A stretch of 64,000 bases of DNA from Thalassobacillus devorans MSP14 (GTDB lineage: Bacteria > Bacillota > Bacilli > Bacillales > Halobacillaceae). The notes below the pieces were generated by a model. That model saw only the letters and a program-made list of their open reading frames with translations. It searched no databases and was not told the origin of the DNA. How positions within the stretch are numbered: the stretch's first letter is position 1; every line of letters starts with the position of its first letter. Made by a program: the position numbers and the translations under genes. The stretch is taken from the NCBI RefSeq assembly GCF_000496835.1, contig NZ_KI543236.1, positions 1,052,589 to 1,116,588 on the forward strand. The letters are read 5' to 3'. Shown piece after piece: positions 44,666 through 54,002 of the stretch.

Positions 44666-45745
44666 ATGCACCTGAAGTTAGATTTGCAGTTTTTTGCTGG
44701 GGAAAAAACAGAAAAAGCAACACCGAAAAAGCGACAGGATTCCCGGAAAAAGGGACAGGTCGCAAAAAGCCAGGACGTAAACACGGCTATCCTGATGCTG
44801 TTTATGTTTGCCTTATTCATGGTTCTGGGGGATTACCTTAAAAGTGTCATGACCGGTATGTATCAACATGCTTTCCAGGAATACTTGCACCGGGAAGTCA
44901 CGGAGAACAGTGTTTTTCAGGTATTTAGGGAAACAACTGTTGAATTGAGTAAAGTCATCGTACCGATTATGGGGGCAGCAGTGATAGCGGGTCTTGCTTC
45001 TAACTGGCTCCAGGTAGGCTTTATGTTCACTGCCGAACCGTTGAAATTTAAACTGAATAAGATTAATCCGATTGAAGGTGCCAAGAAAATTTTTTCAGCT
45101 CGTGCGTTAGTTGAGCTGGTGAAATCCTTATTGAAAATAACCATGATCGGTACGATAACTTTTACAGTCATCTGGCTGAATAAAGACGAAATGATGATGA
45201 TGTCGCAACGATCTGTCGATGGAGCACTCGCGTTTTTTGGCCATACGACCGTAATTATGGGAATAGCTTCCGCTCTGGCTCTTTTATTAATTTCTGTGCT
45301 GGATTACAGCTATCAAAAATACGATTATGAAAAAAGCATCCGGATGTCAAAAAACGATGTTAAAGATGAGTATAAAAATATCGAAGGTGACCCGCAAATC
45401 AAATCCAAAATCAAAGAGAAACAGCGCCAGATGGCGATGCAGCGGATGATGAGTGAAGTACCTGAAGCAGATGTTGTCATCACCAATCCAACCCACTATG
45501 CGATAGCCATCAAGTATGATGAAAATAAATCTGATGCACCTTTTGTATCGGCTAAAGGCGTCGATTTTGTAGCTCAGAAAATAAAAGAAGTGGCCAAAGC
45601 GAACAAAGTGGTTATGGTAGAAAACCGTCCGTTGGCAAGAGCTTTATACGCTGAAACAGAAATCGGGGATAACATCGACGAGCAGTTTTATAAAGCTGTA
45701 GCAGAAATATTGGCATATGTTTACCGGATTCAAAAGAAAGTCTAG
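44666..45745 (+). CDS. flhB: FlhB, export specificity switch protein
   Basis: FlhB switches export from rod/hook to filament substrates after self-cleavage. Four transmembrane helices occupy the N-terminal half; the cytoplasmic cleavage motif NPTH is at residues 274-277. The N-terminus GEKTEKATPKKRQDSRKKGQVAKS is typical. I chose ATG 44666 (HLKLDLQFF), 8 nt after TTGGAGG; the longer frame starts inside fliR. Length 359 residues. Confidence 0.97.
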   Translation: MHLKLDLQFFAGEKTEKATPKKRQDSRKKGQVAKSQDVNTAILMLFMFALFMVLGDYLKSVMTGMYQHAFQEYLHREVTENSVFQVFRETTVELSKVIVPIMGAAVIAGLASNWLQVGFMFTAEPLKFKLNKINPIEGAKKIFSARALVELVKSLLKITMIGTITFTVIWLNKDEMMMMSQRSVDGALAFFGHTTVIMGIASALALLLISVLDYSYQKYDYEKSIRMSKNDVKDEYKNIEGDPQIKSKIKEKQRQMAMQRMMSEVPEADVVITNPTHYAIAIKYDENKSDAPFVSAKGVDFVAQKIKEVAKANKVVMVENRPLARALYAETEIGDNIDEQFYKAVAEILAYVYRIQKKV

Positions 45746-45764
45746 AAAGTAAGGGGAGAAGACA

Positions 45765-47792
45765 ATGGCACCGAGAGATCTATCGGTTTTATTAGGCGTC
45801 ATCATGATAATCGTAATGTTGGTCATCCCCTTACCGGGCTGGCTGCTCAGCTTTTTAATACTGATCAATATTTCACTGGCATTGATGGTCATTCTCGTTT
45901 CAATGAACATGAAGGAAGCCCTGCAATTTTCTATATTTCCTTCCTTATTATTACTAATGACATTGTTCCGTTTAGGGTTAAATGTTTCCACAACACGTTC
46001 CATCCTGTCAAAAGCAGAGGCGGGAGGTGTCGTTGAGACATTCGGAACGTTTGTAATCGGCAATAATCCGCTTGTTGGTTTCGTTGTATTCATCATTTTA
46101 GTAATCATTCAGTTTTTAGTCATTACCAAGGGTGCTGAACGTGTATCTGAAGTCGCGGCCCGATTCACCTTGGATGCTATGCCAGGTAAACAGATGAGTA
46201 TCGATGCCGACTTGAATGCCGGAATGATTTCTGAGCAGCAGGCTAAAGAGCGCAGGGAAAAAATCGAACAGGAAGCCGACTTTTATGGAGCGATGGATGG
46301 GGGAAGTAAGTTCGTCAAAGGAGATGCCATTGCGGGTATCATCATTGTACTAATCAACATTATCTTTGGACTGATCATCGGAATGGTACAGATGGACATG
46401 CTATTTTCAGAAGCAGTGGATGTTTACATGCGTCTCACTGTCGGTGACGGACTCGTCAGCCAGATCCCTGCCTTATTGATTTCAACAGCAACCGGTATTG
46501 TAGTAACGAGAGTGGCTTCTAAAGGGAACCTTGGAACCGATGTATCCGATCAATTATTACAGGATCCGAAATTATTATACATTGCCGCTGGAACGATCTT
46601 TTTCTTAGGATTGACACCGATCAACTTCTTTTTGACTACCTTGATTGCTTCGGCTCTCGCATTCGGGGGCTACTGGTTGTCCCGCCCAACACCAGCAGAT
46701 GAATTCGAAATGGATGAAGACGAAGAGGAAAGCAATCACATGAAATCACCTGAAAATGTTGTCAACCTGATCAGTATGGACCCGGTTGAATTCGAATTCG
46801 GCTATGGACTGATTCCGATCGCAGATACAAACCAGGGCGGAGACCTGCTGGACCGTATCGTAATGATTAGGCGCCAACTTGCGATTGAACTGGGCATCGT
46901 AATTCCGGTAGTCCGCATCAGAGACAATATTCAATTGAGCCCTAACGAATACCGGCTGAAAATCAAAGGCAATGAAGTGGCACGGGGGGAACTCATGCTG
47001 GATTATTATTTAGCGATGAGTCCAGGACGTGAAGAAGACGACATCGATGGAATTCACACCCAGGAGCCTGCATTCGGTCTGCCGGCTAAATGGGTGACAG
47101 AAGAAGTGAAGGATGACGCGGAATTATCCGGATATACGGTGGTTGATCCACCTTCTGTCGTGTCCACCCATATTACCGAAGTCATCAAGCAGCATGCCCA
47201 TCAATTGTTGGGCAGACAGGAAACACAGCAATTGATTGACCACTTGAAGGACTCTTACCCCATTCTGGTGGATGAGGTTACACCGGAACCGCTTCGTGTC
47301 GGAGATATCCAAAAGGTGCTGGCTAAACTGCTCCGTGAAAATATTTCGATTAAAAACCTGCCAATCATCTTCGAAACGCTTGCAGATTTCGGCAAGATGA
47401 CTACGGATACAGATCTGCTCGGTGAATATGCAAGACAGGCGCTATCACACCAGATTACCCGCCAGTTCACCAGTGACGGTCAAACGGTGAAAGTGATAAC
47501 GGTTTCCGGGAAAGTAGAAAAACTGCTCGCAGATCATATTCAACAAACAGAGCATGGCAGTTACCTCACCCTGGATCCGGAAACGCAACAGACAATCATC
47601 CAGTCAGTTGCCGAACAGGTAGAACAGCTTTCTTTACAAGAGGAAACGGCCATTGTGCTTTGCTCGCCGGCAGTAAGAATGTATTTGAAACAATTGCTCG
47701 AACGCTTCCTGCCTCAAGTGAATGTGTTGTCTTACAATGAGCTGGAACCGACAATCGAAGTCCAAAGTGTAGGGGTGGTGAACGTAGCATGA
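45765..47792 (+). CDS. flhA: FlhA, flagellar export gate protein
   Basis: FlhA is the nonameric export-gate ring. About eight transmembrane helices fill residues 1-310, including the conserved cytoplasmic loop RFTLDAMPGKQMSIDADLNAGMI, followed by the cytoplasmic substrate-binding domain that ends near VLSYNELEPTIEVQSVGVVNVA. At 675 residues it is full length. It overlaps flhF by 4 bp (ATGA). Confidence 0.97.
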   Translation: MAPRDLSVLLGVIMIIVMLVIPLPGWLLSFLILINISLALMVILVSMNMKEALQFSIFPSLLLLMTLFRLGLNVSTTRSILSKAEAGGVVETFGTFVIGNNPLVGFVVFIILVIIQFLVITKGAERVSEVAARFTLDAMPGKQMSIDADLNAGMISEQQAKERREKIEQEADFYGAMDGGSKFVKGDAIAGIIIVLINIIFGLIIGMVQMDMLFSEAVDVYMRLTVGDGLVSQIPALLISTATGIVVTRVASKGNLGTDVSDQLLQDPKLLYIAAGTIFFLGLTPINFFLTTLIASALAFGGYWLSRPTPADEFEMDEDEEESNHMKSPENVVNLISMDPVEFEFGYGLIPIADTNQGGDLLDRIVMIRRQLAIELGIVIPVVRIRDNIQLSPNEYRLKIKGNEVARGELMLDYYLAMSPGREEDDIDGIHTQEPAFGLPAKWVTEEVKDDAELSGYTVVDPPSVVSTHITEVIKQHAHQLLGRQETQQLIDHLKDSYPILVDEVTPEPLRVGDIQKVLAKLLRENISIKNLPIIFETLADFGKMTTDTDLLGEYARQALSHQITRQFTSDGQTVKVITVSGKVEKLLADHIQQTEHGSYLTLDPETQQTIIQSVAEQVEQLSLQEETAIVLCSPAVRMYLKQLLERFLPQVNVLSYNELEPTIEVQSVGVVNVA

Positions 47793-48922
47793 AAGTGAAA
47801 AAATTCGAAGCGGAATCGATGCCGAAAGTAATGAGCCAGGTAAAAAAAGAAATGGGAAATGATGCAGTCATCTTAAATTCCAAGGTAGTTCATCGTGGTG
47901 GATTCCTCGGCCTTTTTAAGAAAAAAAACATCGAAGTGATTGCTGCAATCGACCCGGAAGATAAGCTGCCAAAAAAACAGGCATGGAAAATGGAGAGGAG
48001 GCAAGAAATAGCTGCTCCACCTTCTGAGCAATTGCCCGCCTTTGTGTCCGATCAAAATCAAGCAGTCATGACAGAAATCAAAGCTTTGAAAAAGTTGATG
48101 GAGAAACAGCAAACGAGCCAGACGACGAGTCATCCACACCCATATCAGAAATTTTATGATCACCTGTTTGAACAGGAAGTTACCCCGGAGTTGGCTGATG
48201 AACTGATTACCAAGTTAAAAAAGAACGAAGAATCGGTTCCTGCCTCTATCGATGGTTTGAAATCTATTATTCTTCATTCACTGGAAGCGAAAGAAAGACC
48301 GTTAACATTCGGTGGTGTTGATTACAACCGGAAGTTCCTTCACTTCGTCGGACCGACAGGCGTGGGGAAAACTACTACGATTGCAAAAGTAGCCGCGCGG
48401 GCAGTATTGAATGATCATAAAAGAGTAGCTTTCATCACTACGGATACCTACCGCATTGCAGCGATAGATCAACTGAAAACATATGCAAAACTATTAGATA
48501 TACCAATAGAAGTAGCGTATTCACTGGAGGATTATATGGAAGCCAGGCATAAATTCGCAAATTGTGATTTGGTTCTCTTGGATACCGCGGGCCGGAATTT
48601 TCGGGATCCACAGTATGTCTACGAGTTAAGTAAACTAATTGATTTCCGTACAAGTATGGAAACCTACCTTGTGCTGTCTTTGACTTCCCGTTATAAAGAC
48701 ATGCAGGAAATCTTTGACCAATTCAATGATATTCCTATCAGGCAATTGATTTTTACTAAGTCGGACGAAACTTCCACTTATGGAAGCGCATTGAATATGC
48801 TTGTTCACAATAAGATCGGAGCAGCTTATATAACCAACGGACAAAATGTTCCCGATGACATCCAGACAGCATCCCCGCAATGGATAGCGTCCCGAATTGC
48901 AGGTGAGCACTATGATGTATGA
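47789..48922 (+). CDS. flhF: FlhF, SRP-type GTPase for flagellar placement
   Basis: FlhF is the third SRP GTPase and sets flagellar number and position together with FlhG. The N-terminal B domain and linker occupy about residues 1-175; the NG domain shows [45 protein letters not shown] and FTKSDET. Length is 377 residues. Start ATG overlaps the flhA stop. Confidence 0.96.
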   Translation: MKVKKFEAESMPKVMSQVKKEMGNDAVILNSKVVHRGGFLGLFKKKNIEVIAAIDPEDKLPKKQAWKMERRQEIAAPPSEQLPAFVSDQNQAVMTEIKALKKLMEKQQTSQTTSHPHPYQKFYDHLFEQEVTPELADELITKLKKNEESVPASIDGLKSIILHSLEAKERPLTFGGVDYNRKFLHFVGPTGVGKTTTIAKVAARAVLNDHKRVAFITTDTYRIAAIDQLKTYAKLLDIPIEVAYSLEDYMEARHKFANCDLVLLDTAGRNFRDPQYVYELSKLIDFRTSMETYLVLSLTSRYKDMQEIFDQFNDIPIRQLIFTKSDETSTYGSALNMLVHNKIGAAYITNGQNVPDDIQTASPQWIASRIAGEHYDV

Positions 48923-49778
48923 TCAGGCACAACAGCTCCGGGACCGTTTAATGGCTAAACAACAACCGCCTCGGGCAAAAACGATAGCAGTGATCAGTGG
49001 CAAAGGTGGAGTTGGTAAGTCGAATTTTGCCTTAAACTTTGCTTTGGCATTGGCAAAGCGTCAGCAGCGGGTACTGGTCTTTGATCTCGATATCGGTATG
49101 GGTAACATTGATATTTTAACAGGCTCGTCAGCTAAATATAATTTAACCGATTTATTCAAGAGTGGTTTGTCGATGAAAGACCTTTTTACCCATGGACCAG
49201 AAGCACTGACATACATAGCCGGAGGATCGGGTTTGAGTGATTTTTTTGAGTTGGATGACGAAAGGTTCGAGTATTTTTTATCCCAATTCGATCAGATTGC
49301 CAAAGCTTATGACTATATCATTTTTGATATGGGCGCAGGAATCAGCCAGAACAGTTTAAGTTTCATCCTTGCTGCAGAAGAAGCTATATTGATCACTACT
49401 CATGAGCCTACATCCATGACCGATGCTTATGCCATATTGAAACATATTTATCGAATGGAAAAGGGGATCAAAATATACACAGTGATCAATCGTGCAAACA
49501 GCCAGCAAGCCGGCAGAGTAGCAATGGAACGACTCCAAAAGGTAGTGCAGCAGTTCCTTACCAGAAAATTATATCCGATGGGGATACTTCCAGACGATCA
49601 GCAAGTAATGAAAGCTGTTGCCCGTCAGGTGCCATTTTTACTACATAACCAGCATTCTCCTGCATCAAAGGCGGTACAGCATATTACTGACCAATATTTA
49701 GAGGATAAACTGGATATCACTCGACCTCCAGCCACAAGTTTTGTCACAAAGCTAAAGAGGCTGGTTACAGAAAGATAG
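48912..49778 (+). CDS. flhG: FlhG (YlxH), MinD-like ATPase
   Basis: FlhG antagonises FlhF and controls flagellar number. The deviant Walker A SGKGGVGKSNFALN lies near residue 28, with FDLDIGMGNIDIL and FDMGAGISQNSL as switch motifs. The C-terminus ends in a basic amphipathic helix (TSFVTKLKRLVTER), expected for membrane attachment. ATG 48912 lies within the flhF end with AGGTGA upstream; ATG 48915 is an equal alternative. It is followed not by an intact cheB but by remnants. Confidence 0.94.
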   Translation: MMYDQAQQLRDRLMAKQQPPRAKTIAVISGKGGVGKSNFALNFALALAKRQQRVLVFDLDIGMGNIDILTGSSAKYNLTDLFKSGLSMKDLFTHGPEALTYIAGGSGLSDFFELDDERFEYFLSQFDQIAKAYDYIIFDMGAGISQNSLSFILAAEEAILITTHEPTSMTDAYAILKHIYRMEKGIKIYTVINRANSQQAGRVAMERLQKVVQQFLTRKLYPMGILPDDQQVMKAVARQVPFLLHNQHSPASKAVQHITDQYLEDKLDITRPPATSFVTKLKRLVTER

Positions 49779-49988
49779 TACTTATGGCTAAAAGATTATT
49801 TCAGGCTAAGGAGATTTACCCTTTTAATGGCACTCACTTTCCACTGTAGTACCCAGTTGTTGCAACAGGCATTTCATCAGAGAGGCCAAAGCCAGTTGTG
49901 AGCCGGGGATTGCACGGATAGCATGGATTCATTGGAGGCAATTGGAAAAACAATCCCGGACGTTATCAGGGTGCAAGAGGAGGTTTAA
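49779..49988 (+). pseudogene. cheB: Remnant of cheB (chemotaxis methylesterase)
   Basis: In B. subtilis cheB lies between flhG and cheA; here only 210 bp separate them. Two pieces look like CheB. From 49853, PVVATGISSERPKPVV resembles the start of the methylesterase domain (VVAIGTSTGGPKA type, with the active-site SxGG changed). From 49917, in another frame, DSMDSLEAIGKTIPDVIRVQ ends at a TAA one base before the cheA start, as a genuine cheB C-terminus would. The receiver domain and most of the catalytic domain are gone. The frame break and missing length are seen directly; the CheB identity rests on position and partial motif likeness. Confidence 0.6.
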
Positions 49989-51263
49989 TTGGCAGTGGAA
50001 GTGTATCAATATTTGGATATTTTCATCGAGGAAAGCAAAGAAAATCTCCAGACGATAAATGACCAGCTGCTTGAGCTGGAACGCAACCCAAAGAATTTAA
50101 CCATTATCCAGGAAATATTCCGTTCTGCCCATACATTGAAAGGGATGGCAGCAGCGATGGGGTTCCAGGACCTGGCCGACCTGACCCATAAAATGGAGAA
50201 CGTTTTGGACGCTGTACGAAATGGTGAAATTACTGTGGAAACAATGGTAGTCGATGTCCTTTTTGAAGCGGTTGAATATTTAGAAGCTATTATCATTGAT
50301 ATTTCGGATGGAGCACAAGGAAGAAGAGATGTTACAGCGATCTTATCCAGAATAGAAGCAATCGAATCAGGAAAAATGACGCTGGGTGCAGATGCACTAC
50401 TGGAACCTCTTCAATCTCACCAGCCTGAAAATGATAGCCCTTTTATCGAAAAGCCTACGGAAAAAAACGGGGCAAACAATCAAACGTCTGTGACGGCAGG
50501 AAAACGCGCCTGCGGTAATAAAACTATTCGGGTTAACATCGAGCGGCTCGATATCTTAATGAATTTATTTGAAGAACTGATCATAGACAGGCGCAGACTG
50601 GAGCTGATTTCCAAAGAATTGGAGCATAAAGAATTGCAGGAAACGGCAGAAAGAATGGCCAGAACTTCCGGAAACCTGGAGGATATTATTTTAAGGATGC
50701 GAATGGTGCCGGTCGACCAGGTGTTCAATCGCTTTCCGCGTATGATCAGGCAGTTGGCGAAAGATCTGGGCAAGCGTATCAACATTGAAATTTCAGGTGC
50801 GGACACGGAACTGGACCGCGCGGTCATAGAGGAACTCGCGGAGCCTATCGTCCATTTAATTCGTAATGCGGTAGACCATGGAATTGAATCACCGGATGAA
50901 AGGGAACAGAAGGGAAAACCTGCGGAAGGGACACTGAAACTCCAAGCCTGCCATAGCGGCAACCATGCATTTATTGAAATATCGGATGATGGCGCTGGAA
51001 TCAGTCGTGAAAAAGTTCTAAACAATGCAATCCAGCGTGCTGTAATCACCAAAGAACAATCCGCAGAGCTATCGGATAAGCAAGTTTACGAATTGCTGAT
51101 GGCAAGTGGTTTTTCTACAGCAGAAAAAATTTCAGGCGTTTCTGGACGAGGAGTCGGGTTAGACGTTGTCCGTAATACAATAGAGTCCTTAGGCGGGACG
51201 ATAGATATTGCTTCTGCTTTTGGGGAAGGAAGTAAATTTTCTATCCAATTGCCTTTAAGGTAG
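49989..51263 (+). CDS. cheA: CheA histidine kinase lacking P2 and P5 domains (truncated)
   Basis: CheA normally phosphorylates CheY and CheB under receptor control. This copy has 424 residues against about 670 in B. subtilis. Present: P1/Hpt (1-125, phosphorylated His48 in SAHTLKGMAAAMGF), P3 dimerisation (from TIRVNIERLDILMNL, about 179), and P4 kinase with N box HLIRNAVDHGIE, G1 DDGAGI, and G2 GRGVGLDVV. Missing: P2 (replaced by a 50-residue linker) and the CheW-like P5; translation stops at QLPLR exactly where P5 should begin. The frame itself is clean. Start TTG 49989 follows GAGGAGG. It could autophosphorylate but should not couple to CheW or receptors. Confidence 0.92.
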   Translation: MAVEVYQYLDIFIEESKENLQTINDQLLELERNPKNLTIIQEIFRSAHTLKGMAAAMGFQDLADLTHKMENVLDAVRNGEITVETMVVDVLFEAVEYLEAIIIDISDGAQGRRDVTAILSRIEAIESGKMTLGADALLEPLQSHQPENDSPFIEKPTEKNGANNQTSVTAGKRACGNKTIRVNIERLDILMNLFEELIIDRRRLELISKELEHKELQETAERMARTSGNLEDIILRMRMVPVDQVFNRFPRMIRQLAKDLGKRINIEISGADTELDRAVIEELAEPIVHLIRNAVDHGIESPDEREQKGKPAEGTLKLQACHSGNHAFIEISDDGAGISREKVLNNAIQRAVITKEQSAELSDKQVYELLMASGFSTAEKISGVSGRGVGLDVVRNTIESLGGTIDIASAFGEGSKFSIQLPLR

Positions 51264-51302
51264 TTCGCGGAATCAGAACGATAGAGGGGTAGCTGAAATA
51301 TA

Positions 51303-51611
51303 ATGGCAGGAAACCTTTTGTGGAACTTATTGTTTGCTGTATTTGGCTTTTGTTTATCGTTATTTTTATCATTGCAGAATAATTCCCTTGATACATCAAT
51401 GATCCGGGCCGCTACTGCGTTCTTTTTTATGTATGTCCTCGCTTTTTTATTCCGGTTGGTATTTTACTATATTAATAGAACTTATCACCAGACACCTGAT
51501 GAAAGTAGGGAGAATGTATCGGGAATCGAAGATGATAGAGACCGTACCAGGGAAGATCCGGTAGCCAAACAAGCATCGGAAACGATCAGAAAGCTGTTAA
51601 ACGAAGACTAA
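51303..51611 (+). CDS. Small membrane protein of unknown function between cheA and sigD
   Basis: 102 residues with two predicted transmembrane helices (about 5-24, LLFAVFGFCLSLFLSL, and 34-58, AATAFFFMYVLAFLFRLVFYYI) followed by an acidic cytoplasmic tail ending ASETIRKLLNED. I do not recognise a named family. The AGAGGGG site before ATG 51303 is acceptable, and the codon use fits its neighbours. Its position suggests a flagellar or chemotaxis-linked role, but that is context only. Confidence 0.72.
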   Translation: MAGNLLWNLLFAVFGFCLSLFLSLQNNSLDTSMIRAATAFFFMYVLAFLFRLVFYYINRTYHQTPDESRENVSGIEDDRDRTREDPVAKQASETIRKLLNED

Positions 51612-51650
51612 AGAATACCGATGGATTAACGTGTAAGAAGGAGGGGTTGT

Positions 51651-52427
51651 ATGGCATACTTGTTATCTGCTAAAGAACAGGAACTGTGGAGTCAGTGGCA
51701 GCACAAAGAGGATATGGAAGCTGCGAATGAATTGATTGAAAACCATCTTCATCTTGTAAACTTTCATGTCCAACGAATTTCTGCCCATTTACCTTCAAGT
51801 GTAAATAAAGAAGATATTAAAAGTTTAGGATTGTCAGGTTTATATGATGCCCTTAAAAAATTTGATGTCAATCGTGATTTGAAATTTGATACATACGCCT
51901 CTTTCAGAATTCGCGGAGCCATCATGGACGGACTGCGTAAAGAGGATTGGCTGCCTCGGTCTGTAAGAGACAAGGCTAAAAAAATCGAACAAGTATCAGA
52001 ACGTATGGAACAGCAGCTGCAGCGCCCCCCTTCCGCAAAAGAAATCGGGGAGTTCCTGGACATGGAGGAAGAGGAAGTAGCAGAAGTCATAAAAGATTCC
52101 CTGTTTGCACATGTACTGTCTATGGAGGATAAATCTAAGGAGGGCAACAGTGAACATAAGGAAGGGATCGGCTATACACTGCCTGATAAGAAAACATTGA
52201 CCCCGGAAAAGAATATTGTGCAACAGGAAAACTTTCAGGATCTGGCGGAAGGGATAAAAAAGCTGAAAGAGAAAGAACAGCTCGTCATCAGCCTGTTTTA
52301 TTATGAAGAACTTACTTTGACCGAAATCGGGCATGTGCTGGGATTGACGACCTCCCGGATTTCACAAATTCACGCAAAGGCATTATTCAAATTGAGAGAA
52401 AGTCTTTCTAAATTAGTGTTAGATTGA
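51651..52427 (+). CDS. sigD: SigD, sigma factor for motility and flagellin genes
   Basis: Sigma-28 family factor that transcribes late flagellar, chemotaxis and autolysin genes. Region 2 is seen in NRDLKFDTYASFRIRGAIMDGLRKEDWLPRSVRDKAKKIE and region 4 in LTEIGHVLGLTTSRISQIHAKALFKLRE. The 258 residues are complete. GAAGGAGGGG precedes ATG 51651. It remains intact despite the loss of the genes that usually precede it (cheW, cheC, cheD). Confidence 0.97.
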   Translation: MAYLLSAKEQELWSQWQHKEDMEAANELIENHLHLVNFHVQRISAHLPSSVNKEDIKSLGLSGLYDALKKFDVNRDLKFDTYASFRIRGAIMDGLRKEDWLPRSVRDKAKKIEQVSERMEQQLQRPPSAKEIGEFLDMEEEEVAEVIKDSLFAHVLSMEDKSKEGNSEHKEGIGYTLPDKKTLTPEKNIVQQENFQDLAEGIKKLKEKEQLVISLFYYEELTLTEIGHVLGLTTSRISQIHAKALFKLRESLSKLVLD

Positions 52428-52600
52428 AGAGCAGCCAGGGATGACAGCATGAAAACGGCTAACGATTTATTAACACAGGAAAATCTTCCGTACGATCAAT
52501 AATAATTTGCTGCACTTACTAAAAAGAGCAATCGCGATTCGCTCTCTGGGATAAAAAAGTATGCAGTTGACAGGAATTTGGAAATTGCGAGGGTTGTTTA

Positions 52601-53095
52601 ATGGTTGTTTTTTTATTGATCATTAGTTTTATATTACACGGCGTTCTGGTACTGAGCATGGTTATCCTTTCTGTACGGGTGAAGAAAGCACAGGAACTCG
52701 AGACTCGCCAAAAGCAAGTAGCAGAGGATATTGAACAGATGTTTACCGCATACCTGCTTGAAATCAAAGAAGAAAATGAACGTTTTCAGCAAATGCTTAA
52801 TATGGAAGGGAAAACGGCGACCGATTATTCACCTTCATACCCAGAGCGAAATCGTGTTTCTGGGGCAGAAAATCCTGTCCATACCTACGGGAAACAGAAC
52901 TTCGAGAAGCAATTAAAGCCGGTTTACCAGCCATTGATGCCGGGAAATGAACAAGTGAACTATGAACCTTCTTTCTCAACCCAGGTATTTTCACTCCAAG
53001 ATCAGGGTTATTCTATTGAGGAAATCGCCCGCCAATTAAACAGGGGTAAGACAGAAATTGCTTTAATTTTAAAATTCAATCAACAAAATATGTGA
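52601..53095 (+). CDS. swrB: SwrB/YlxL, swarming motility protein
   Basis: SwrB activates basal-body maturation and swarming in B. subtilis. The protein has an N-terminal transmembrane helix (residues 2-26), a coiled coil (about 28-70), a variable linker, and a C-terminal helix-turn-helix-like motif FSLQDQGYSIEEIARQLNRGKTEIALILKFNQQ, characteristic of the YlxL family. It is the last gene of the operon, 173 bp after sigD; that gap is longer than usual and holds no recognisable gene. Confidence 0.88.
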   Translation: MVVFLLIISFILHGVLVLSMVILSVRVKKAQELETRQKQVAEDIEQMFTAYLLEIKEENERFQQMLNMEGKTATDYSPSYPERNRVSGAENPVHTYGKQNFEKQLKPVYQPLMPGNEQVNYEPSFSTQVFSLQDQGYSIEEIARQLNRGKTEIALILKFNQQNM

Positions 53096-53101
53096 TTATA
53101 C

Positions 53102-53130
53102 TTGATTGCACCAATGGCTTATGATATATT
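53102..53130 (+). promoter_or_regulatory. Putative SigA promoter for rpsB
   Basis: TTGATT (53102-53107), 17 bp, TATATT (53125-53130). It leaves a leader of about 110 nt before rpsB that contains partial inverted repeats (CCGA...CTC / GAG...TCGG around 53168-53210) and may be structured. Confidence 0.6.
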
Positions 53131-53248
53131 TACTCTTGGTGTCAATACACACGGTTGCCGATTCCTGCCGAGGGTGCTCTATACATGAGTTTCGGAAGGA
53201 AGATGAAGCGGCCGGAGGATACTAAAAAACCAAACAGGAGGAATTAAC

Positions 53249-53992
53249 ATGTCTGTAATTTCAATGAAACAGCTGCTTGAAGCTGGTGTTCATTTCGGAC
53301 ACCAAACTCGCCGCTGGAACCCGAAGATGAAAAAATACATCTTCACTGAGCGTAACGGCATCTACATCATCGACCTTCAGAAGACGGTCAAAAAAGTAGA
53401 TGAAGCTTTCAACTATGTCAAAGACGTAGCTGCTGACGGTGGAAACATCCTATTCGTCGGTACAAAGAAACAAGCACAAGAAACAGTACGTGATGAAGCA
53501 ACACGTTGTGGTATGTATTACATCAACCAGCGCTGGTTGGGTGGTACATTGACAAACTTCCAAACAATCCGCAAGCGTATCAATCGTTTGAAAGATATCG
53601 AGCGTATGGAAGAAGACGGAACTTTCGAAGTACTTCCTAAGAAAGAAGTAGTCGGTCTTCTTAAAGAAAAAGATCGTCTTGTCAAGTTCTTGGGCGGTAT
53701 CAAAGAAATGAAGAGTCTTCCGGATGCGATGTTCGTTATTGATCCACGTAAAGAGCGCATTGCTATTGCTGAAGCTCATAAATTGAACATTCCTATTGTC
53801 GGAATTGTAGATACAAACTGTGACCCGGACGAAATCGATTATGTCATTCCAGCAAATGACGATGCGATTCGTGCTGTTAAATTGCTTACTTCCAAAATGG
53901 CTGACGCTGTTCTTGAAGCGAAGCAGGGAGAAGAAACTGAAGTTGCAGAAGAGTCTGCTCCAGCTGAAGAAGCAGAGGCTGCAACCGAGTAA
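53249..53992 (+). CDS. rpsB: Ribosomal protein S2
   Basis: S2 joins the 30S subunit late and recruits S1 in many bacteria. The N-terminal [24 protein letters not shown] and central [16 protein letters not shown] are signature S2 sequences. The 247-residue length is normal, with an acidic Glu/Ala-rich tail. ACAGGAGGAAT precedes the ATG. A terminator separates it partly from tsf. Confidence 0.98.
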   Translation: MSVISMKQLLEAGVHFGHQTRRWNPKMKKYIFTERNGIYIIDLQKTVKKVDEAFNYVKDVAADGGNILFVGTKKQAQETVRDEATRCGMYYINQRWLGGTLTNFQTIRKRINRLKDIERMEEDGTFEVLPKKEVVGLLKEKDRLVKFLGGIKEMKSLPDAMFVIDPRKERIAIAEAHKLNIPIVGIVDTNCDPDEIDYVIPANDDAIRAVKLLTSKMADAVLEAKQGEETEVAEESAPAEEAEAATE

Positions 53993-54002
53993 CAAAGGTT
54001 TC

